Shown in pieces: positions 22,627 through 33,513 of a stretch of 64,000 bases of DNA. Every line of letters begins with the position of its first letter. Within the stretch, counting starts at the first letter, position 1. The translations under genes and the position numbers were made by a program. This stretch comes from Blastobasis lacticolella. Its lineage: Eukaryota > Arthropoda > Insecta > Lepidoptera > Blastobasidae. The notes under the pieces were generated by a model that was given only the letters and a program-made list of their open reading frames with translations, had not been told where the DNA came from and did not search any database. The DNA lies in NCBI GenBank assembly GCA_905147135.1, contig LR990050.1:8430001-8494000 (forward strand). Direction: 5' to 3'.

Positions 22627-23115
22627 ATGCCGAATATAAAGCTACAATCATCAGATAACGAAGTTTTCGATGTTGACGTCGAGATTGCAAAATGTTCGGT
22701 TACAATAAAAACCATGCTGGAAGATCTAGGCATGGACGAAGACGAAGAAGAAGTTGTCCCACTGCCCAATGTTAACTCGGCTATCCTTAAAAAAGTTGTT
22801 CAATGGGCTCAGTATCACAAAGATGACCCACCACTACCTGAAGACGATGAAAATAAGGAAAAGCGAACAGATGATATATCCTCCTGGGATGCGGATTTCC
22901 TTAAAGTAGATCAGGGAACTTTATTTGAACTTATATTAGCGGCTAACTACCTTGATATAAAAGGCTTGTTGGATGTTACGTGTAAAACCGTAGCCAATAT
23001 GATCAAGGGCAAAACACCAGAAGAGATTCGGAAAACATTTAACATCAAGAATGATTTTACAGCTGCTGAAGAGGATCAGGTGCGCAAAGAAAATGAATGG
23101 TGTGAGGAAAAATAG
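22627..23115 (+). CDS. SkpA: SKP1 homologue, SCF ubiquitin-ligase adaptor
   Basis: An intact 162-residue ORF of the usual insect SkpA length. The N-terminal BTB/POZ-like fold starts [21 protein letters not shown] and includes [14 protein letters not shown] and [14 protein letters not shown]. An acidic loop follows (about residues 70-80, EDDENKEK). The C-terminal F-box-binding part is highly conserved ([32 protein letters not shown], and the end [13 protein letters not shown]). SKP1 links F-box proteins to cullin-1 in SCF E3 ligases, in cytoplasm and nucleus. The ATG directly follows a splice acceptor, and the coding sequence is in one exon. An intronless retrocopy is possible in principle, but the 5' UTR intron and the absence of lesions favour the true gene. 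Confidence 0.95.
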   Translation: MPNIKLQSSDNEVFDVDVEIAKCSVTIKTMLEDLGMDEDEEEVVPLPNVNSAILKKVVQWAQYHKDDPPLPEDDENKEKRTDDISSWDADFLKVDQGTLFELILAANYLDIKGLLDVTCKTVANMIKGKTPEEIRKTFNIKNDFTAAEEDQVRKENEWCEEK

Positions 23116-23610
23116 ACCTATACCAATTAACTTAGTTAAGTGATTTATTACTAACAGGTTCTAACTAATTATTTTACATGTGTAAATTTTATTTGTGTTC
23201 CAGCAAAAAAAAACGAACCCAAATCTAACTTTAGCACAGCTACCTTAAAAATTTGAGATAATATGAAGTTTTCATTGAGGGTATCTCCAAAAACATTCGC
23301 ATTATTATGATCAATTACCATACTCGTAGCCATTTATGCTAGGATTGTTAGATAAGATAGTTATTGCAGTATATTTATTTCAACTGTCATTATGTATAAA
23401 GACCTAAATCTATAAATGGTTTTAAATTTGTATAAGATGAATGCTTTTTTGATGAGTACAGCTAATTATTATTGTTTTTAAAGTATTGTCTAAATTAAAA
23501 CAATTTGTATCACAGCTGTGTACTATTTAAATTTTACCTCCACAGTTTCAACAATGCAAAAGTTACTTTTGAATCTTGACTGGGTGTCATCTTATAGTTT
23601 AATAGTTGTG

Positions 23611-23616
23611 AATAAA
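23611..23616 (+). terminator. candidate skpA polyadenylation signal
   Basis: AATAAA about 500 bp after the skpA stop codon. The intervening sequence is AT-rich and without ORFs, as expected for a 3' UTR. Other A/T-rich signals exist nearby, so the exact site is uncertain. Confidence 0.35.
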
Positions 23617-23709
23617 AAGTTAGAAGAGAAAATTTTACCTTTGTATCGATGTAGCTCTCGGCAACTTTATTGCATGGTATTTTTGTTTTGTTTTGTTTAC
23701 ACGTTGTAG

Positions 23710-24364
23710 GCCGATTGTCGAGAGAGTGCTGATCGAGATCTGCCTGGGCATATCATTACATGACATCCACGCTGCCTTGAGTTGACAATGTGCTACCAGC
23801 ACTATAAAACAATATTTGTATCCTCACGTCACTCCGATATTGCTAGTATCAAGATGTAGCTGCTGGGCCTGTTGCTAGAGTGGCTGGATAAGTGACTTGA
23901 CATCAGAGCTAATTTTTCCAGACTCGTACCGCACAAATCTCAGGTACCTACTTGGATTTATGTTCCATTGACAGTTATGTTCCCATATATAGTTTCCATG
24001 GATAGTGCTTGGGAAGGTTGGTTGATGGTGGTGCAACTGCCAGTCACTAGGCCACTAACCATCTACAGCTACAGTTTTGGAGTTGTCAGCCAATGCTTTG
24101 TTACACTTTTTTCCGTCTTAAAGTTTCATAATATAAGACCAATATGATTGAAAACATTTTATCCTTACATAGAATTCGATTTTTTTTCAGTTTATAATTA
24201 GAATTGTCTTGAATGTCTCATTTGTAGTTGCAACAGCTTGTCGATTATGGACGTACAATAAATTTAATATTACACTAAATTTAATGTAAATGTCAACATA
24301 AATAATAATAAGTAATAGTATAAATTAAAAGTCGTTTTCCTCGTCTGTATGTTTTTTTATTGTT
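23710..24364. other. intergenic DNA downstream of skpA
   Basis: No gene or transposon end recognised. AT-rich with scattered short ORFs. Confidence 0.5.
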
Positions 24365-24485
24365 TCATGGCAGATAAACAGGCAAGTGGGCCACCTGATG
24401 GAAAGTGGTCACTAACCCCTTAATGTGTATGTCCACTAACCCCTAAACCACGCATCGGATTTGGATGCGGTTGTCACCATCAGTA
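24365..24485. repeat. lepidopteran-type dispersed repeat (GGGCCACCTGATGGAAAGTGG), copy 1
   Basis: Shares GGGCCACCTGATGGAAAGTG and TGGTCAC with the longer copy at 52685-52880. This phrase is familiar to me from many lepidopteran genomes, where it marks a common non-coding repeat. Confidence 0.55.
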
Positions 24486-25617
24486 AGATAATTTTTATTA
24501 TACATATTTTGTATTAGTGTAACTAGTGGACCTGGCGTGACTTCGTTCGCGTGGCGCGCTACCCTTACTCTACCCTACTGTAACACTACCTCTACCCATT
24601 TTTCTTGCGTATAAACCGTCCTCTTGAATAACTATCTATTGATGACAATCACATTAAAACCCGATGCGTAGTTTAAAAGATCTAAGCGTAAATACATACA
24701 TAGGTACAGACGGCGGGAAGCGACTTTGTTTTATACTAAGTAACCGCGAAAACCCGTACGAGGCCTGTAGGCCTAGCACAAGTTGCTCTCGCGCGCGATA
24801 AGCGAGAAAAAGCGTGACATAGATATTGCTATCTCTTTCGTCTTAGTATTTAGAGAAAGAGACAAATACTCTCTCGCGGCGCGAGCTTTGTCGCGCACAC
24901 ACTTGTGCTTGGGCCGCAGGGCGGGTCGCTAGTTAGCAAATAGATTAAAAAGCATCCGATTCTATGACTTGCATAACTGTGATGGTACCATAAATTATAA
25001 TTGACTTTCAACCCGAAGGATTAACCATAATTCTTGGAGTACAACCAAGGTACGTACAATCACCATTTCGATCATGTTCCGGGGCCGCGTACCTAGTTTT
25101 CTTTTTATTAAAGTCTCGCTTTGTACACGTCACCTACAAATACAGTTTTAAATCGGGAATAAATGAAAATAAATAAAAAGTAAGTAGGTAGTTCAAAAAC
25201 TACAAACCGCACCTGCTAAAAAAAAGGTAAAATTAAAAACAAGCCGAATGTTGGACGTAAATGTTGTTGACGTGCATAGGTATATCAGTTTAATTTAAAC
25301 TTGAAAGCAGACGTCGGAACTCCTTTTTCATATAGGTGGACACGGATACTTAATAATAATAGAAATTTCGCATGGCCCTGCCTGTTTTCAAGTGTAAGCA
25401 CTATATAGGTAAACCCATTTATGTCCAATATTAGACTTGTTTTTACATTTGGAAAAAAAATATTTCGAACCTTACAATAAGGCTCATAAAATGCCCTATC
25501 TTTTTTAAACACCTTTCTAAGGACACTTGGGTTTTTGACGTCTCAAATACAACAATACCTCCGATAACCCGGTCGGCAGGTAAAAATTAGGGGCCTTACC
25601 TGGACATAATTCCGATT
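24486..25617. other. intergenic DNA with repeat scraps
   Basis: Around 24530-24600 the phrase GACTTCGTTCGCGTGG resembles the 26.6-kb hairpin arm and the 32.3- and 62.7-kb repeats. Near 24780-24910 the inverted phrases GCACAAGTTGCTCTCGCGCG and CGCGCACACACTTGTGC hint at a small foldback. No gene is visible. Confidence 0.45.
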
Positions 25618-25740
25618 TTAATATAAGGACCCCACAAAAATTCTTAGGAAAATGTGGTTTCTGTTAATTTTGATGAAATTTTGATATGTTATAGAGTTAA
25701 ATGCCCTGATTAAAAGTCCCTTCGGGTGCAACCAGTGTTT
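25618..25740. repeat. dispersed repeat shared with 30658-30735
   Basis: Both copies share AAGGACCCC(A/G)CAAAA, TTCTTAGGAAA and TTAATTTTGATGAAATTTT followed by ATATGTTATAGAG. Non-coding. Confidence 0.6.
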
Positions 25741-26616
25741 CCGAGTCAGTTTCCTAGATACGACCGGTTTTGTACAATCCAAATTTTCAAATTCCCAACC
25801 GTTTACAAGCAAAACAATCTATCTCGGTTGTGATGGTAGGAAAATATCTAATATAAGTAATATATATATATATATAAAATATAATATTTTCTTAGGAAAT
25901 TTTATGAAAAAATATACATGTATCTTCATGTGATATTTGTACCTACAAATTACCATTTTTTTCCGTTTATTTATGTTGTAGGACCGTACTTCTTCCTGAA
26001 TTTCTTGATTATAGGCCATCGTAACTGCCCCAGTAGTTTTGATACAACTTGTCTTGTACAAAGTTGTCATACAACTTGATGCTCACAAAGCATCTTTATC
26101 AAAACGTATAGGGTAGGTACTTATCCATGACATATAATTATGAAATTTGGCAATAAGTATGGTCTTAAAGAAATTTCCAACCATACATACATACAAGATA
26201 CGCGTGAAAACGTATGCAGTGGAGTAAAAACCTATTTTGAGGGATACCAACACGCTGGTACAGTGGTTAATTAATAGTGACTCAGACCAGTCCTATAATA
26301 TATTTAAGAATACCTACGTAGATAACGAGTTCGCCCTGCACGCGCACACTGATCGAATTTATATGAAAATTAATATTAGTATGTACATTTGTTGTAACTG
26401 AGCCAAGCTAGTACTCTAGTACTTACGACTATTTAAAGTTTTTAAAATTAAGCTACAGAACGTGGGACACGAGGAATTGTGTAATAATAGTATAATAAAA
26501 TCTATAGCTGCTAAAGTTAATTTTATATCTAACGCCGTGGTTTACCCGTTACGTTCCGTTGGGTGTTTATTGACAAGTCGCAGTGGCTGACTCAACAAAT
26601 TTATTATTGCAATTAG
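25741..26616. other. intergenic DNA, no supported gene
   Basis: AT-rich, with a (TA)n run at about 25860-25875. No recognisable protein or repeat boundary. Confidence 0.5.
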
Positions 26617-26736
26617 TTTTTGCCCGCGACTTCGTCCGCGTGGAAATCGTTTTTAGGGCAGTTTATCTTTTTCCCGAATAAACTATATCATAAACTGCTA
26701 AAAACGATTTCCACGCGGACGAAATCGCAGGCAAAA
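26617..26736. repeat. hairpin with arms of about 46 bp
   Basis: The left arm (26617-26665, containing GACTTCGTCCGCGTGGAAAT) is complementary to the right arm (26691-26736, containing ATTTCCACGCGGACGAAATC), with a loop of about 25 nt. The phrase is a common lepidopteran repeat motif, so this looks like two fused, opposed copies of it. Confidence 0.75.
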
Positions 26737-26750
26737 GCTATACGAGTACA

Positions 26751-27006
26751 TCATCATCACAGGCCATAACAGTCCACAGCATGACTTAGGGCCTCTCCCA
26801 CGAAAGGGGAGGTTATTGATAACCTCCACGCTTGACTGGCGAGTTGGGAGATCGTAGTTTTATAAATATGACAATGGAAAATGCTGATGTCCATTTTCCA
26901 GCCCACGGAGACTAGATATTTTGTCTCGAAAACATTAATCGCCTTATACGACACCAACGAGTGTAAAAGGTTGGTGTTATTCTACTCTGCCGGACACCAC
27001 ACGGCC
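26751..27006 (-). mobile_element. (ATG)n-tailed retroposon, copy 1
   Basis: The minus strand starts GGCCGTGTGGTGTCCGGCAG and ends with a GATGATGATGA-type tail. The flanks AAAAGCTATACGAGTACA and AAAAGCTATAGGTACA look like a target duplication with a 2-bp indel. A second copy with the same start is at 36815-37071. The last 60 bp resemble the 3' end of RTE elements, so it may be a SINE that borrows the RTE tail. No tRNA-like head is visible. Confidence 0.7.
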
Positions 27007-27349
27007 AAAAGCTATAGGTACATAGTATGGCAGTTATGGTCAATGTATTTAATTCAACGAACGAGAATTAGGCAGTTAATTAGGAGAATTACAGTTTGGC
27101 GAATTATACAAATAAATACCAATGTACCAAATTTATGATAAATAAATATATAATAGCAGGCAAGTAATTGTGGCCGAGAAAGTACTATAATTGTAATTAC
27201 TTAATTATTTTACCATAGTAGTATTGACTTAAAGTATTTATAAAAACAAAATTAGGTAAGGTAGGTAGGTAGGTAACAAATTAATAGTACAACATCACAT
27301 TATTAGGAAATATAAATTAAATAGAATTCATAGCAAAGCTGCGGTTTAG
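27007..27349. other. intergenic DNA
   Basis: AT-rich. Contains a short (GTAG)n-like run near 27254-27275 (AGGTAAGGTAGGTAGGTAGG). It would lie 3' of the minus-strand gene that ends at 27350. Confidence 0.45.
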
Positions 27350-28672
27350 TCATACAATGCTATGATAACTCTGTTCAAGTGTTGGATAACTATCTGGAAT
27401 GAAATAACTGTCTATGCAGCTCAAAATAGGACTGTCAAATTGTCCCAGGTGAGTCCCACATGACGCAGCACCAAATAATATACCCATCAAAAATATAGCG
27501 ATTAGCATCGCCATAGTTGCACATGTATTGCATTTGTTTGGGCTCAAAACAAATTCCTTGCACATGCAAAAGAAATCATAAAACGACCTGCAAGACAAAA
27601 ATACAATATTAAATTAGGCACCTACTTATTGCCTGTCCGCCTACCTCCTACCTAAACCTATTCTAGTCCAGTAGGTATCAGTATGATGACCAGTCATAGA
27701 CCATTACAATATTGTTTCACCCTAACGGAAGGTCCAGTTTATAAAAAAAAGGTGAATACCTTTTTTTGAGTTTAGCAGGGTCAGAAGTACCTGTGTACTA
27801 AACTTTTTTCTAATCATAGCTGAATAACGTCCTGCCTGTGGCTAAATGAAGCGACAATATACGCAAAGTGGCTAGCAGTAACGTCAGCCCGATGATGACA
27901 ATTAAATTAAAACTCCGACGTTTTACAAATGGATGACGACGTATCCTCGTATACCTAACCTAACCTAACCTAACCTAATCGATCGGTGGGACACTACCTA
28001 AACGTTACTTGTAGGAACCTACCACTTAACTATCAGCCTTAAAGTCTGCGGATATTTTATTTGGTAAGCTACAAACGATTAATAGTTATCTATTTATTTT
28101 AGATATCTATGTACCTATTCTACCTATCGTAACATTATCATAACATTCGTAGGTACGTAGGTGCTATCGAATTGATAACTTACTTAAACTTCCCTTTATA
28201 TCTACCTAAACAACAAGCTGTACCTACCCTAGCTACACTGTTTAGGCGCGATAAAAAGCCAAAAATCAGTTAGTGTCGTGTGCCATGTGTTCCCCAGCGC
28301 CAGCTGGAAAGTAGAATTCCCTACAAAAAGTTACAAAATACAGAATTAGGTTTATTACTTGCAGCATCTCGTGTTATCGCAAAGAAGTCTATCGGTTTCA
28401 TCTAACAGTCTGTTTAGTTGTTGTTGAGCCAGTGAAATTACGGGACACTTCTTATGCAAAATGTTCGCCAGGTTTCCTTCTGGGTCCGGTTCGGTGCTAC
28501 ACGCTGCGGGATCCGTCACGGAGTAGTCACACCTGAAGCCACTCCGAGGTGAACTCTCAGCGACTTCGATGGCATCAGCATCATCTTCCGGACCAGTTCT
28601 TCTGCTTTTCTTGTACGACTTCCTGCTATAGCGATATACATTCTGCACTTGATAGTCGTCAGAGAAAATCAT
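27350..28672 (-). CDS. candidate two-exon gene for a 183-residue single-pass membrane protein (unrecognised)
   Basis: Two minus-strand exons join in phase: exon 1 28672-28359 (ATG at 28672) and exon 2 27587-27350. The donor is CTGCAA|GTAATA and the acceptor TTTTGTCTTGCAG|GTC. The junction codon is a Lys split 2+1, and the joined length is exactly 184 codons including stop. The N-terminal part is hydrophilic: Tyr/Arg/Lys-rich at the start (YRYSRKSYKKSRR), then acidic (PEDDADAIEVAE), with Cys residues throughout. One hydrophobic segment lies near residues 127-142 (TMAMLIAIFLMGILFGAA), followed by a short tail of about 36 residues with two Cys. There is no clear signal peptide at the N-terminus. 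I do not recognise the family. The 771-bp intron carries the telomere-like run. Splicing is inferred, not proven. Confidence 0.5.
27954..27978. repeat. interstitial telomere-type repeat, five CCTAA units
   Basis: CCTAACCTAACCTAACCTAA and one more unit, the complement of the insect telomere repeat TTAGG. It sits inside the intron of the candidate gene at 27350-28672. Telomere repeats at internal sites can come from break repair or from telomere-directed retrotransposon tails; no such element is seen beside it. Confidence 0.85.
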
Positions 28673-29835
28673 AAGTAGTACCTAGAAGAGCCTGCTATCT
28701 TTGGTAATTTATGTGAAAACAAATTGGAGCATACAATCTTAGTTGTGTCAGTTTTGTAAATAATTACCAGAGATTAATGTTACAAAAAGTCTGATGAAGT
28801 TCAACTCTAAGGAGTAAGCGTAGTGATTATTAAGCTCTAAGGAGTTTCAACTTCTAGAATTTCATTTTAAAATGATTCATCCTACTCTAGAAGCGCCCGA
28901 GCCGCACCGCACCGCATTGAATAAAAAATCCTGGGGTACAAGAATACGGTACGTTCTTGGGTGCTTTCAGAAAATATATTATATTCCTTCTTTCAAAAAC
29001 TTCAATTTGGATAACGATGCACTAAATACTCGTCTAAGTGACTGTAGTTGCAAAGAAAAGAAGGAAACTAAGTACCTAGGTAACCTACCAATTGCATTGC
29101 AAATAAAAGTACATGAGTAAATAGTTCAATCGGCTCCGACTATCGGAATATATTGGTAGGAGCGCCCTTTAGGAGGGAGTTCAAGCTTGAACTTAAGTCC
29201 TCCTTCACATTAGTAGCGAGGTCTTTACCATAATTTTGTGCGTGATTTTCTGAGATAGAGTCGTTCGGGGTAACCGTGCGCAGTGGGTAAGTACCTACAC
29301 GTAAGCGCAGTGCTCGCGGGGGATGAGTTGATTGTTTTGGCCAAACGTAGAGAGGGATACAAACTACTTGCGAAATGTCAGTAGGCCGCAACAAGCTTCG
29401 TTATTTATTTATTTGTGAAAACACTGACGCACAATATTGTTATTTATCAGCAGGTAAGTATATTTTATTGTACTAGGCTCATATTCCTATTGAAATTCGT
29501 AAGCTTTAGTTGAGCTGTTTCGTATTCAGTAGTTATTATTTTGAGTTTTATGTTCTCCGGGAAAGTGAGCGGGGCTAAGTGAACGCATGCGCAAACAATG
29601 TAGGACACATAAAGTAGGAAATATACAAATGCAAATAATTTGCTTACTAACTAAATAGTTTTAAGGGTATGTTGCGGGTTTCCTACCGCGTACCTTTGTT
29701 GACGAGTAGCCCGATATTTCGACACAGTTGCATGTTGTTGTTGTTGCCGGAACACACCCTTAAAATGTGTAATAATAACCGCCATAGTTTAAAACATTAA
29801 ACTAAATAGTTTATTTATTTGTTTTAGTGTTCATC
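28673..29835. other. intergenic DNA upstream of the minus-strand gene
   Basis: Would hold the promoter of the 27350-28672 gene, but I see no unambiguous TATA or initiator. The phrase ATATTTCGACACAGTTGCATG at 29713-29733 is echoed inversely near 62440 (GCATGCAACTGCGTCGAAATATC), a dispersed repeat. Confidence 0.4.
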
Positions 29836-29839
29836 GTCA

Positions 29840-29974
29840 TGCCTCGAAATCATATAAGAAATAAACCTGAATTTGCGCCTGTTACGGAACAACAAATTGA
29901 GCAGGGTAAAAGCAAACGACTTGCTGTAGGAGCTATTGGTATAAGTCATGTTTACTCAACAGACGGAAATTAAA
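29840..29974 (+). pseudogene. possible N-terminal fragment of a pogo/Tigger-like transposase
   Basis: An ATG follows an acceptor-like TTTGTTTTAG and opens MPRNHIRNKPEFAPVTEQQ followed by IEQGKSKRLAVGAIGIS, then stops. The MPR start and the small helix-turn-helix-like stretch recall the psq/HTH start of pogo-type transposases. The match is weak and the fragment is only about 44 codons long. Confidence 0.25.
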
Positions 29975-29979
29975 CGTAG

Positions 29980-30335
29980 CTTAATTTTTAGGGTCGGTAT
30001 TAAGGCGTCTTTTTACCCTACAGGTACGCACACTTACCAGCAATGCGGGTCAAGTGTACGCATTCCAACTTTCAGTAGTTTTTATTTGTTCCGGACTAAT
30101 ATACTTGCTGATTGTTTATTTTTAAAATGTTTATTATGAAAATCTACTTTTATTTAACTAATTCCGATGTTCTAATACGCAATGGGGTGTCAAAGGTAAA
30201 AGTGCGCACACTTCACCCAAATGATTCTACCAGTAAGTACAATTGAAACCGCTTTTACTGTCTGCTCTGCGGATGGCCTATAGAATTTAGAATTTGGATA
30301 TCTACTACTTCTATACCACCCGTATCATAGTGTGA
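29980..30335. other. intergenic DNA
   Basis: No gene or clear repeat edge seen; short ORFs only. Confidence 0.4.
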
Positions 30336-30339
30336 AATA

Positions 30340-30450
30340 AGTAGGGAGCAAATAACTGGCATTTCCAGGGACGGGAAGGAGACGCTGGCCCAAGAAGCGT
30401 TGACTACACGTCGCCAAGCGGAGGATTTGTACCAAGAGGAGTAGGAAGGC
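30340..30450 (+). pseudogene. short RTE-type ORF 3'-end scrap
   Basis: ACGGGAAGGAGACGCTGGCC followed by CAAGAAGCG resembles the coding end of RTE reverse transcriptases (a GRRR / PKKR-like stretch). A similar phrase, ACGGGAAGGAGAGGCCGGCC, is at about 62370. Too short and damaged to classify further. Confidence 0.35.
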
Positions 30451-30609
30451 GGACTCGGCTCTCATGCTGCGCGAGAGATCAGATGAGATAATGAGAGTTT
30501 ATAGGTTTAAAAAAAATATTATTTCAATGTTAATTCCAAACATAACATACCGCTACTCTTACTTTCTGAGGGATTGATAATACCTACCTGAGCGAATAAT
30601 AGAGACCTG

Positions 30610-30844
30610 TAGCCGTATTCACAATGGCTCGGAAATCGGATTCGGATACAGAATCGACAAAGGACCCCGCAAAAGTTCTTAGGAAACTGTAATTTCAGTT
30701 AATTTTGATGAAATTTTCATATGTTATAGAGAGTAGAGTTTCCGTGGAATCTATCGGGATTCGAATCGATCGACAAGAATTTGCCACTCACAAATTTCGT
30801 GTGAAATCATTCGGAAACGGTTTTGAATCATTGTGAATACGGCT
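30610..30844. mobile_element. small MITE with TIR TAGCCGTATTCACAAT
   Basis: The left end TAGCCGTATTCACAAT is matched at the right by ATTGTGAATACGGCT. The subterminal sequence on the right reads TTCGGAAACGGTTTTGAATC. A copy of the 25.6-kb dispersed repeat lies inside (30658-30735). The left end of another member begins near 63943 and runs off the window. Confidence 0.65.
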
Positions 30845-32111
30845 GCTGAATCGAACCATAATGATCCCCGTTTTAACTCCTAAAGGTTTTATAACCTTTT
30901 ATAATCAAAAGCTAAAGTAGTTCTGTGTTCTAAGTTTACACGCCTAAAGAGGGCTTGAGAGGTTTTGAGAAAGAAATAGATGGCAAACTGACAAAGAGTA
31001 GACCATTTTATGTCACCGGCCTTATATTTGATAATGACTTGACGGCTTGGACTTTGGACGCTTTTCGTCAGGTAAACATAAAATATAAAATTGCAGGTAG
31101 CAAACTTTCCAATCTCTCTGCTTTTTTAAACATTCTCGAGCGAAAGCGTCTTTTCAATATCTTACAGACAGATAGACGAACAACGTGATCCCGTTAGGAT
31201 TCCGTTTCCTTTGTATCGGAAGCTATCCTATTTCTGCCTTCCGTTTATGGGGCAAGAGCGCGTTATAGACTAGGATGAAGTCAGAATTTTAAATGTGAGA
31301 AGCAAATCATGCGACAAGTTGCTAGTAAAGCTTTTCCAGGCTTTTGGACATCGCTGAATCTAAAAATCGCTTTTAGCACTTCAAGATACGCCTGAAATCC
31401 AAGATGGCTGCCAAAAAAAAACATAGTCTGTGGTCTAGAACCGGGGCTTATATTGAAAATGGAGACTCTCTAGATAACTGGTATTTTGTCTGAAAAGATT
31501 CTAGTTAACCAAAACCCATGCAATACACACAATAAGAATTTAAAGTTACGATTTATAATCAGTGAATATTGCAAAACGAGATTATCGCTAACATTGTCAA
31601 TGTCGTGGTACAAGGCATAAGATAATATCAGCTGTCACAACCAAAGAGATTGGAATGTTAGCGACCTTCATGGTTATAGAAGAGCGGCCCTGTAGGGAAA
31701 AAATAAAGGAGGCTATGGTAAAATGCAAGCTACCCGTCAGTTTGACAATCAATTTAGGGTGAGATGTCGAACAGTGAACCAGTAGTACACAGTTAGCCAC
31801 CATTAGTATCACCATAAAACAACGTTGCCAGATCGTACAGTAAGCGTAATCGTACTTGGTTTTTACCGCTCTTCTTGCTTTCCAGTTGGTAGCGAGCTCC
31901 AGTGCAGAACGCTCGCGACTCAGGGCTTTTCGTGATTTTCGGCGTAAAAACACGGAATATCCTAAGTAGTAATTTTTAGGTTTTCAACCTTATACTGCAT
32001 CTTTTAAAAGTAATGTATTTTTTATTTCTGTACTGAATATCTTTGCATTGTTTGGTCGTACATTCATGAATCCTACTTTGATGATTAATTTTTTGATGAA
32101 TTTAATATCAG
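30845..32111. other. intergenic repeats, no supported gene
   Basis: 31120-31210 contains AGACAGATAGACGAACAACG with TTAGGATTCCGTTT, a common lepidopteran repeat phrase. 31735-31780 (AGGGTGAGATGTCGAACAGTGA) is roughly complementary to 33440-33480 (TCACTGTTCGACACCTCACCC), which suggests an inverted-repeat pair enclosing 31.7-33.5 kb. The minus-strand ORF at 31597-31953 lies across this repeat and has no recognised domain. Confidence 0.45.
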
Positions 32112-33240
32112 TAGAGGTGTGTGCACTACACCGGCACAAACAGTGAGCCACCGCTCCACTGTGTACAACATCTAAATTCTGATTTTCTTAATTATTTTAC
32201 CTTTAATATTCATATAAATCAGCTAACGGTTATTTTTTTAGAATGATTCCATTTAAAAAATGCGAGTAGGCAATATCAGGCTACTGCCGTCAGTCTTCTT
32301 GAATAGGTACATGAATTGGCTGGACGGCGCGTCTTGGTTCGCGTGGTTTTAATTTAATGAACTCTACCTCTATCCCACTCCTACATGTACCCTACTCCTA
32401 TCCGCGCCCTAACCGTGCTCTATCCGTACCCAACCCCCCTCAAGTCACTAATATCCACTGCAAGGCTCCACCAGTGAATCGAATCCCTACTCCATCACTT
32501 ACTTTTTTCTACATCAATTTTTGTAGGGGATACCCCTACCCTACCACACCACCACTGTCGGTAGACGCCTAAAATATAATAGGACCACGATAAGTCCGTA
32601 TTGACTGACAGTAGTAAACATTATAAAGTGTGTATATGGCAATAATCTGGGTATAATCTTTCCTTGTTACTCCTTCTCAGTCCGTCTTGTTAACATTCAG
32701 TTATTTCGTCACTATTAGCTTGAACTTTTGTCTAAATTATTAATCATGCTAAAAATTATTTTCCGCTCTTTCTTTTTAATTGTTTGCAAGTATTCAAAAA
32801 TATTTTTCATAACTCACGAAAATAAACATACCTCCAGAAATCAAATTGTTTGTTATGAGTTTTAAGAATGACGTTCTATGACGGATAAAAAACTTGGCAT
32901 AAGTTGCCAGAAGATTTTAATTTTTTTAAATAAGCAATTCAGTCTTATGATAGATCTTAAGAACTCTAGTGTAGCTAGTTGACTATTTATTATAATACAA
33001 CCTTAAAATATATCATCAATGACTGTAATTAGAAAATAGGTTAAGCTATTATGTTATTGATTTATGTTGATTTAAAGTCTTCATAGTTATTTTGGTAAAT
33101 AAAACTAACTGTTTACACATTTATGAAGAATGTATTATTATCTGATTTATCTACTATGCTAACAACTACAACGAGGAAACGTTAATAATAGTGATCTCAT
33201 TCGTCGGGCTCACTGTGTACTCCCCGGTTTGCTGTAGACC
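32112..33240. repeat. long dispersed repeat, copy 1 (uninterrupted)
   Basis: Collinear with 62515-63940: shared phrases include CACTACACCGGCAC, CAGGCTACTGCCGTCAGTC, GTGTAGCTAGTTGA, GATTTATGTTGATTTA, and TAATAGTGATCTCATTCG near the end. This copy lacks two insertions present in the other copy and so shows the empty sites (around 33087-33105 and 33185-33200). Non-coding. Confidence 0.75.
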
Positions 33241-33513
33241 AACCCCCTGGTTTAATGTGTGCCACGAGGTGGACACAATGAGCCATTTCCCATCTTTCAA
33301 AAAATCTGCATTATCATTTTATCTATAAATCTTTTTCCATTAACTTATATACAAAATGAGAGTCAGATATATAACGCAATGATTAGACTACAAAACATTT
33401 CATGATATTGACAAACTTATGAGTTATGATTGTTTAACTTTTTCGTGGGTCACTGTTCGACACCTCACCCTACTTGTCAAACGCAATTGTAAACAAACAA
33501 TTTCAATTTATTT

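Noticed and set aside
31597..31953. 118-aa minus-strand ORF with a hydrophobic middle
   Set aside because: It crosses a region that has an inverted partner at 33.44 kb and has no recognisable family; more likely repeat sequence.
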